Shown in pieces: positions 59,080 through 64,000 of a stretch of 64,000 bases of DNA. Position numbers and translations under genes: made by a program. The notes under the pieces were generated by a model. It did no database searches, was not told the origin of the DNA, and saw only the letters and a list, made by a program, of their open reading frames with translations. Every line of letters begins with the position of its first letter. The stretch's first letter is position 1. Source of the DNA: Amycolatopsis sacchari (GTDB lineage Bacteria > Actinomycetota > Actinomycetes > Mycobacteriales > Pseudonocardiaceae); assembly GCF_900114035.1 (NCBI RefSeq), contig NZ_FORP01000005.1, positions 124,001-188,000 on the forward strand, written 5' to 3'.

Positions 59080-59140
59080 GAGCCCTGGCTTTTCCGCGCC
59101 CGTAAACCTTGAATCATCATGTTGAATCCGAAGTGGAGGA
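59080..59140 (+). promoter_or_regulatory. Island motif, site E, duplicated promoter block
   Basis: Second copy of the block at 56878-56937. The core 59104-59133 contains TTGAATCATCATGTTGAATC. It drives the deglycosidase/oxidase operon that starts at 59145. The first bases lie just past the P450 stop. Confidence 0.7.
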
Positions 59141-59144
59141 TCCC

Positions 59145-60134
59145 GTGAGCGCACTGCCCGACCGCCCGCGCCGCGGCGTGAGCCTGTACTCCTTCCAGGA
59201 GGAGTACTTCCTGCGCACCATGTCCGTCGAGGACTGCGTCGCCGCCTCTGCGGCCATGGGTGCCAAGGGGATCGAGATCATCCCCGAGCAGTCCATCCCT
59301 GGCTACCCGGTGCTCACCGACGAGTTCGTGGCGCGGTGGCACGGCTGGATGGAGACCTACGGGACGACGCCGGTCGCCACCAACGCCTTCCTCGACACGA
59401 AGCTGCACCCCGACCGCTGGCTCACGCTCGAGGAGCAGGTCGCCTCGGTGCGGCGGGACATCGACATCGCCGTCCGGCTCGGCGCCGGCATCGTCAAGGC
59501 CACCATCAACTTCTCACCCGAGGTGATGGCGGCCGCCGGGCCCTACGCCGAGGAGCAGGGTGTGCGGCTGCTGCTGGAGGTGCACGCGCCGTTCCACTTC
59601 CGGCACCCGTGGATCCTCGAACACCTCGAAGTGATGCACCGCTTCGGCCCGCACGTGCTCGGCCTGATGCCGGACATGGGCGTGCACGTGCGGCGGTTCC
59701 CGCGCGTGGTCAGCGAACGCGCCCTGCGTGACGGCGCGAAGCCCGAGCTCGTCGACTACATCGTGCGGACCTACGACGACCACGGTGACACGCGCGCGCT
59801 GATGGACATCGTCAACTACCGCGGCGGCGGGCCCGTCGAGTTCGGCCTGGCGCGCCAGGCCACCCACTACATCTGGACCGAGCCGAAGGACATGGTCGAG
59901 CACCTGCCCTACATCGGGCACGTGCAGGCGAAGTTCTACGAGATGACCGAGGACGGCGAGGAGTACAGCATCCCCTACGACGAGATCGTGCCGGTGCTCG
60001 CCGACGGCGGTTTCACCGGGTACCTGTCCAGCGAGTACGAGGGCAACCGGCACATCCAGGACGCCTTCGCAGTCGACAGCGTCGAGCAGGTGCGCCGCCA
60101 GCAGGACATGCTGGCGCGGCTGCTCGGCGAGTGA
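59145..60134 (+). CDS. C-glycoside deglycosidase alpha-subunit candidate (TIM-barrel isomerase family)
   Basis: A 329-residue protein from GTG 59145 after GGAGG. It is an AP endonuclease 2-type TIM barrel with probable metal ligands Glu145 (LLEVHAPFH), Asp177 (LMPDMG), His259 (YIGHVQAKF) and Glu297 (SSEYEG). In known C-glycoside deglycosidases the alpha subunit is of this family and pairs with a DUF6379 beta subunit, which is the next gene here, 11 bases on. The enzyme breaks the C-C bond of 3-keto-C-glycosides by a Mn-dependent elimination. Assignment rests on that pairing plus the oxidase that follows. A plain keto-sugar isomerase is the alternative. Confidence 0.75.
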   Translation: MSALPDRPRRGVSLYSFQEEYFLRTMSVEDCVAASAAMGAKGIEIIPEQSIPGYPVLTDEFVARWHGWMETYGTTPVATNAFLDTKLHPDRWLTLEEQVASVRRDIDIAVRLGAGIVKATINFSPEVMAAAGPYAEEQGVRLLLEVHAPFHFRHPWILEHLEVMHRFGPHVLGLMPDMGVHVRRFPRVVSERALRDGAKPELVDYIVRTYDDHGDTRALMDIVNYRGGGPVEFGLARQATHYIWTEPKDMVEHLPYIGHVQAKFYEMTEDGEEYSIPYDEIVPVLADGGFTGYLSSEYEGNRHIQDAFAVDSVEQVRRQQDMLARLLGE

Positions 60135-60145
60135 GGAGAACCCCG

Positions 60146-60517
60146 ATGTTCGACCAGTACATCGTGTGCGGGCTGCGGGCCCGCGGCCGGACCGGCGGCG
60201 AGGTGGAGGTGCGGATGCCCTACTACCGCGGGCTTTTCCTGTCCATGGTGGAGGCCGTCGACCTGGTGCTCGACGGCGTCCCCGTGCCGCCGGAGCGCAC
60301 CACGTTCACCGTGCACGGCAACACCTACACCTTCGCCGAGCTGCCCGGGGTCACCGGCGACCGGTGGGAGATGGGGGAGCGGGCCGTGCTGGGCTTCGAC
60401 ACCGGCGAACCGCTCGCCCCCGGGGAGCACGACGTGGCCGTCTCGGTGCGGCTGCGGATCTCCTACATGCCGGTGCCCGGCGGCGGGCGCGACCGCAAGC
60501 GGCTGGTGGCGGCATGA
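60146..60517 (+). CDS. DUF6379 protein, C-glycoside deglycosidase beta-subunit-like
   Basis: A 123-residue all-beta protein with GAGGAG upstream of ATG 60146. It has the family pattern MPYYRGLFLSMVEAVDLVLD, then FTVHGNTYTFAELPG, WEMGE and a closing RLRISYMPVPGG. DUF6379 proteins are the small subunit of bacterial C-glycoside deglycosidases (DgpB/CarC type), where they complete the alpha-subunit active site. The stop overlaps the oxidase start (ATGA). This short gene is the most specific marker of the pathway. Confidence 0.8.
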   Translation: MFDQYIVCGLRARGRTGGEVEVRMPYYRGLFLSMVEAVDLVLDGVPVPPERTTFTVHGNTYTFAELPGVTGDRWEMGERAVLGFDTGEPLAPGEHDVAVSVRLRISYMPVPGGGRDRKRLVAA

Positions 60518-61962
60518 GCCGCACCTTTCCGTCCACTGTGGACGTCGCGGTCGTCGGCAGCGGGCCGTGTGGCGCCGCCTATGCGCGGATCCTGTCCGAG
60601 AAGCGACCGGATCTGCGGCTGTCCACGTTCGAGGCCGGGCCGTTGCTGGCCGACCCGCCGGGCGTGCACGTGAAGAACATCGAGGACCCGGCCGCGCGGG
60701 AACGGGCGCAGCGGCGGTCGGAGGGACCGGGCGGGTCGCCGCGCGGGCGCCCGGGCACGTTCCTCCTGGAGAACGACGCGCTGCCCGCCGCGGCCATGTC
60801 CAGCAACGTCGGCGGGATGGGCGCGCACTGGACGGCGGCCTGCCCGCGCCCCGGCGACAGCGAGCGCATCGGGTTCCTGCCCGGCCTCGACGAACTGCTC
60901 GACGAGGCGGAACGGCTGCTCGGCGTGTCCGCGCACGCCTTCGACGACGCGCCCTTCGCCGCGGAAGTCCGCAAGCGGCTGGCCGCCGAGTTCGACTCCG
61001 GCCGCGCCGAGGACCGCCGGGTGCGGCCGATGCCGCTGGCGGTGCGGTGCGAGCCCGACGGCTCGCTGATCTGGTCCGGAGCCGACGTCGTGTTCGGCGA
61101 GGCCACCCGGCGCAACGAGCGGCACACGCTGTTCCCCGAGGCGCTCGTGACCCGAGTGCTCGTCGAGGACGGGCGCGCGACCGGTGTCCTGGTGCGCGAC
61201 CTGCGGGACGGCGGGGAGCACGAGGTGCGTGCCAGGCGGGTCGTGGTCGCGGCCGACGCGCTGCGCACGCCGCAGCTGCTGTGGGCCTCCGGGGTGCGGC
61301 CGCCCGCGCTCGGTCGTTACCTGAATGATCAACCGCAGGTCGTTTTCGCGGTACGGTTGCGGGACGTCGGGCCCGCGGGGACCGATCCACGCGGGAGGTC
61401 GAAGATCGTGCGGCAGAGCGGGGTGAGCTGGGTGCCGTTCACCGACACCGAGCCCTGCCACGGGCAGGTGATGCAGCTCGACGCGTCCCCCGTGCCCCTG
61501 GCGCCGGACGACGTGCCCGCGCCCGGCTCGATCGTCGGGCTCGGCTGGTTCTGCGCCAAGGACGTGCGGCCCGAGGACCGGGTCACGTTCGACGACGAGG
61601 CCCGCGACGGCTACGGGATGCCCGCGATGCGCATCCACTACCGGCTCACCGCGCGGGACGAAGCCGCGCTGGACGCCGCCCGCGCGGCCGTCCGCCGGGC
61701 CGCCGCCGCGCTCGGCACCCCGCTGGACGACGAGCCGATCACGCTCCCGCCCGGCGCGTCCCTGCACTACCAGGGCACGGTGCGGATGGGCGCCGCCGAC
61801 GACGGAACCTCGGTGTGCGGCCCGGATTCGCGGGTGTGGGGCGTCGAGGGCCTGCACGTGGCGGGCAACGGCGTCATCCCCACCGCGACCGCCTGCAACC
61901 CGACCCTGACCTCGGTGGCGCTGGCCGTCGCCGGGGCCAGGGCGATCGCGGAAGAGGTCTGA
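60514..61962 (+). CDS. GMC oxidoreductase, pyranose-oxidase-like (putative C-glycoside 3-oxidase)
   Basis: A 482-residue flavoenzyme. The FAD motif [11 protein letters not shown] is at residues 14-24 and [17 protein letters not shown] at about 97-113, the form seen in pyranose oxidases. The catalytic pair is His418 ([11 protein letters not shown]) and Asn462 ([10 protein letters not shown]). Bacterial relatives (CarA type) oxidise C3 of the glucosyl group of C-glycosides, making the substrate for the deglycosidase. It overlaps the DUF6379 stop and the VOC start, so all four proteins are made together. No signal peptide; cytosolic. Confidence 0.82.
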   Translation: MSRTFPSTVDVAVVGSGPCGAAYARILSEKRPDLRLSTFEAGPLLADPPGVHVKNIEDPAARERAQRRSEGPGGSPRGRPGTFLLENDALPAAAMSSNVGGMGAHWTAACPRPGDSERIGFLPGLDELLDEAERLLGVSAHAFDDAPFAAEVRKRLAAEFDSGRAEDRRVRPMPLAVRCEPDGSLIWSGADVVFGEATRRNERHTLFPEALVTRVLVEDGRATGVLVRDLRDGGEHEVRARRVVVAADALRTPQLLWASGVRPPALGRYLNDQPQVVFAVRLRDVGPAGTDPRGRSKIVRQSGVSWVPFTDTEPCHGQVMQLDASPVPLAPDDVPAPGSIVGLGWFCAKDVRPEDRVTFDDEARDGYGMPAMRIHYRLTARDEAALDAARAAVRRAAAALGTPLDDEPITLPPGASLHYQGTVRMGAADDGTSVCGPDSRVWGVEGLHVAGNGVIPTATACNPTLTSVALAVAGARAIAEEV

Positions 61963-62297
61963 TGGACGTGGAGAAGATCGCGACGGTCGTGCCCGTCGCC
62001 GACCTGCCCGCCGCGGTGGGCACGTGGTCGCGCCTGCTGGGCGCGGAACCGGCGTTCGTCGACGGCGACCGCTGGGCGCAGTTCGACGTGGCCGGCGCGC
62101 GGGTCGCGCTGGCCGGGACCGACAGCGTCACCCGGCACCCGGCGCTGCTGCTGCGGGTCGCCGATGTGGCGGCGGCCCGCGCGGAAGCCGTGTCGGCGGG
62201 CCTCGAAGCCGGGCCGGTGGAGACCGGGCCGCACGAGCTGCGCTGTCTGGTGTGGACGGACGACGGCACGGAAATCGTGCTGCACAGCCGAGTTTGA
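61962..62297 (+). CDS. VOC (glyoxalase/bleomycin-resistance) family protein
   Basis: A 111-residue protein made of two beta-alpha-beta-beta-beta halves: [20 protein letters not shown], then [14 protein letters not shown], and [19 protein letters not shown] and [15 protein letters not shown]. The metal ligands of glyoxalases are not all evident. ATG 61962 overlaps the oxidase stop by one base. In this operon it could be an isomerase or dioxygenase acting on the released sugar or aglycone. Confidence 0.8.
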   Translation: MDVEKIATVVPVADLPAAVGTWSRLLGAEPAFVDGDRWAQFDVAGARVALAGTDSVTRHPALLLRVADVAAARAEAVSAGLEAGPVETGPHELRCLVWTDDGTEIVLHSRV

Positions 62298-62314
62298 CGA
62301 TGGGAGAAGCCACC

Positions 62315-63325
62315 GTGACCCGACCGATCACCCTGTTCACCGGCCAGTGGGCGGACCTGCCGCTGGAGGAGGTCGCGCGGCTGGCGTCCTCCTGGGGCTA
62401 CGACGGCCTGGAGATCGCCTGCTGGGGCGACCACCTGGACCCGAACCGGGGTGCGGTCGACGACGCGTACCTCGACGAAAAGCGGGCCCTGCTGGACAAG
62501 TACGGGTTGCGGGTGTTCGCGATCTCCAACCACCTCAAGGGCCAGGCGGTCTGCGACGACCCGATCGACGAGCGCCACCGCGCGATGCTGCCCGCCTCGA
62601 TCTGGGGTGACGGCGAACCCGAAGGCGTCCGGCAGCGGGCCGCCGAGGAGATGAAGAACACCGCGCGCACCGCCGCCCGCCTCGGCGTCGACACGGTGGT
62701 CGGGTTCACCGGCTCGGCGATCTGGAAGTACGTGGCCATGTTCCCGCCGGTGCCGGGGAACCTCATCGACGCGGGGTACGAGGACTTCGCCGCCCGCTGG
62801 AACCCGATCCTCGACGTGTTCGACGAAGTGGGCGTGCGCTTCGCCCACGAGGTGCACCCGTCCGAGATCGCCTACGACTACTGGACGACCAAGCGGGCGC
62901 TGGAGGCGATCGGCCACCGCGAGGCGTTCGGCCTGAACTGGGACCCCAGCCACATGATGTGGCAGGACACCGATCCGGTCGGGTTCATCCTCGACTTCGC
63001 CGACCGCATCTACCACGTGGACTGCAAGGACGTGAAGCTGGCGGTCGGCGACGGCCGCAACGGGCGGCTCGGCTCGCACCTCGGCTGGGGGGATCCGCGC
63101 CGCGGCTGGGATTTCGTGTCCACCGGGCACGGGGACGTGCCGTGGGAGCGGTGTTTCCGCGCGCTCAACGCCATCGGCTACTCGGGGCCGATCTCGATCG
63201 AATGGGAGGACGCCGGCATGGACCGGCTCGTCGGTGCCCCCGACGCGCTCGAATTCGTGCGGTCGCGGCTGTTCGACCCGCCGGCCGCGTCCTTCGACGC
63301 CGCCTTCGGGGAGAAGCAGGTATGA
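62315..63325 (+). CDS. TIM-barrel sugar phosphate isomerase/epimerase
   Basis: A 336-residue protein from GTG 62315, which has GGGAGAAG five bases upstream; ATG 62300 would add five residues. It opens [20 protein letters not shown] and has [15 protein letters not shown], then [13 protein letters not shown] (Glu), [12 protein letters not shown] (Asp, His), HVDCKDVKL and [11 protein letters not shown] (Glu). This full ligand set is typical of actinobacterial sugar isomerases found next to Gfo/Idh/MocA dehydrogenases. Its stop overlaps the next gene. Confidence 0.87.
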   Translation: MTRPITLFTGQWADLPLEEVARLASSWGYDGLEIACWGDHLDPNRGAVDDAYLDEKRALLDKYGLRVFAISNHLKGQAVCDDPIDERHRAMLPASIWGDGEPEGVRQRAAEEMKNTARTAARLGVDTVVGFTGSAIWKYVAMFPPVPGNLIDAGYEDFAARWNPILDVFDEVGVRFAHEVHPSEIAYDYWTTKRALEAIGHREAFGLNWDPSHMMWQDTDPVGFILDFADRIYHVDCKDVKLAVGDGRNGRLGSHLGWGDPRRGWDFVSTGHGDVPWERCFRALNAIGYSGPISIEWEDAGMDRLVGAPDALEFVRSRLFDPPAASFDAAFGEKQV

Positions 63326-64000
63326 GCGAAGTGTTGCGGGTCGCCATGATCGGTCACGGCTTCATGGGGGCGGCCCACTCCCAGGCGTGGCGGAACGCGC
63401 CACGGTTCTTCGACCTGCCGCGACCGGTCTCGATGGACGTCGTCGTCGGCCGGGACGCCGAGCGCGCGCGGGAAGCCGCGGCGCGGTACGGCTGGGCGTC
63501 GAGCGCGAGCGACTGGCGGGAGGTCGTCGCCAGGGACGACATCGACCTGGTGGACATCTGCACCCCCGGTTCGTCGCACGCCGAGATCGCGGTCGCGGCG
63601 CTCGCGGCCGGCAAGCACGTGCTGTGTGAAAAGCCCTTGGCGAACACGGTTTCCGAGGCGGTCGCGATGGCGGACGCGGCGGAGGAGGCCGCGCGGCGCG
63701 GGGTCTTCGCGATGACCGGCTTCACCTACCGCCGCGTGCCCGCGATCACCCTCGCGGCCGACCTCGTCCGGCGGGGCGAGATCGGTGAGGTGCGGCAGGC
63801 GCGGGCGCAGTACCTGCAGGACTGGCTCAGCGATGCCGAAGCGCCCCTCACTTGGCGGCTCCAGCGCGACGAGGCGGGTTCGGGCGCGCTCGGCGACATC
63901 GGCGCGCACATCGTGGACGCGGTGCAGTTCGTGACGGGCCAGACGGTCACGACCGTCAGCGGCACGACGCGGACCTTCGTCGCGGAGCGGCCGTTGCCTT
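63322..64000 (+). CDS. Gfo/Idh/MocA-family sugar dehydrogenase, 3' end cut by window
   Basis: The first 226 residues are visible. NAD-binding [13 protein letters not shown] is at about 8-20, with [20 protein letters not shown], the catalytic-type LCEKPLANT motif (EKP) and [16 protein letters not shown], which begins the C-terminal domain with the Asp/His pair. Family length is 350-400, so about 150 residues lie outside. Such enzymes interconvert sugars and 3-keto-sugars with NAD, which fits handling of the 3-keto-glucose expected from the pathway. Confidence 0.88.
   Translation, partial: MSEVLRVAMIGHGFMGAAHSQAWRNAPRFFDLPRPVSMDVVVGRDAERAREAAARYGWASSASDWREVVARDDIDLVDICTPGSSHAEIAVAALAAGKHVLCEKPLANTVSEAVAMADAAEEAARRGVFAMTGFTYRRVPAITLAADLVRRGEIGEVRQARAQYLQDWLSDAEAPLTWRLQRDEAGSGALGDIGAHIVDAVQFVTGQTVTTVSGTTRTFVAERPLP

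Overview
The window is high-GC actinobacterial chromosome. GTG and TTG starts are common, operons are tightly packed with ATGA, GTGA or TGATG junctions, TetR, IclR, LysR and GntR regulators are numerous, and a pSAM2-like integrative element sits at a tRNA-Pro. An Amycolatopsis-like member of the Pseudonocardiaceae would fit. That genus guess is inference; no rRNA is present to test it.

Layout. (1) 1-5.5 kb, minus strand: a translationally coupled seven-gene catabolic operon (MHS-family transporter, metallo-beta-lactamase-fold hydrolase, SDR, two beta-hydroxyacid dehydrogenases, cupin, carboxymuconolactone-decarboxylase-like protein), divergent from an IclR regulator across a region with repeated operator half-sites. 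(2) 6.5-15.6 kb: an L7/L12-like small protein, a large secreted subtilase-fold protease with Glu where His is expected, a GT-C-like membrane protein, and a TetR/SDR/SDR/LLM-oxidoreductase group. (3) 15.7-25.2 kb: an actinomycete integrative element (AICE) in tRNA-Pro(GGG) carrying integrase, excisionase, RepSA-type initiator, FtsK/TraB translocase, spread-like proteins, SCO3933-like protein, GntR regulator and a GT2 glycosyltransferase. No right attachment site is visible. The element runs into a 225-bp inverted-repeat (MITE-like) element that abuts a 5'-truncated apolipoprotein N-acyltransferase. (4) 25.7-34.4 kb: acyl-CoA synthetase, DUF551 protein, SDR/TetR pair, MFS/ArsR-type pair, a large ATPase regulator and a cupin. 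(5) 34.5-43.8 kb: quinone oxidoreductases, alpha/beta hydrolases, a second acyl-CoA synthetase and three tandem SDRs. A GTTAC-N12-GTAAC operator recurs at three places in this block. (6) 43.8-64 kb: a glycoside catabolic island that runs off the window.

Region 6 is the most interesting part. Genes at 59.1-62.0 kb match the set known for bacterial cleavage of C-glycosides: a TIM-barrel deglycosidase alpha-subunit candidate, a DUF6379 beta subunit, and a pyranose-oxidase-like GMC flavoenzyme of the type that oxidises C3 of the sugar first. Around them are a GPH sugar-cation symporter, a GH3 beta-glucosidase, four further TIM-barrel sugar isomerases/epimerases, a Gfo/Idh/MocA dehydrogenase, a VOC protein, an LLM monooxygenase, a flavin reductase and a self-sufficient P450 (P450-reductase-ferredoxin fusion). 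A related AT-rich motif precedes five transcription units of the island, suggesting one regulon. The inferred job is uptake of plant-type C- and O-glycosides, 3-oxidation and deglycosylation of the sugar, and oxidative attack on the aglycone.

Three genes also carry imperfect tandem duplications of their own 3' ends just past or across the stop codon, a possible local mutational habit.
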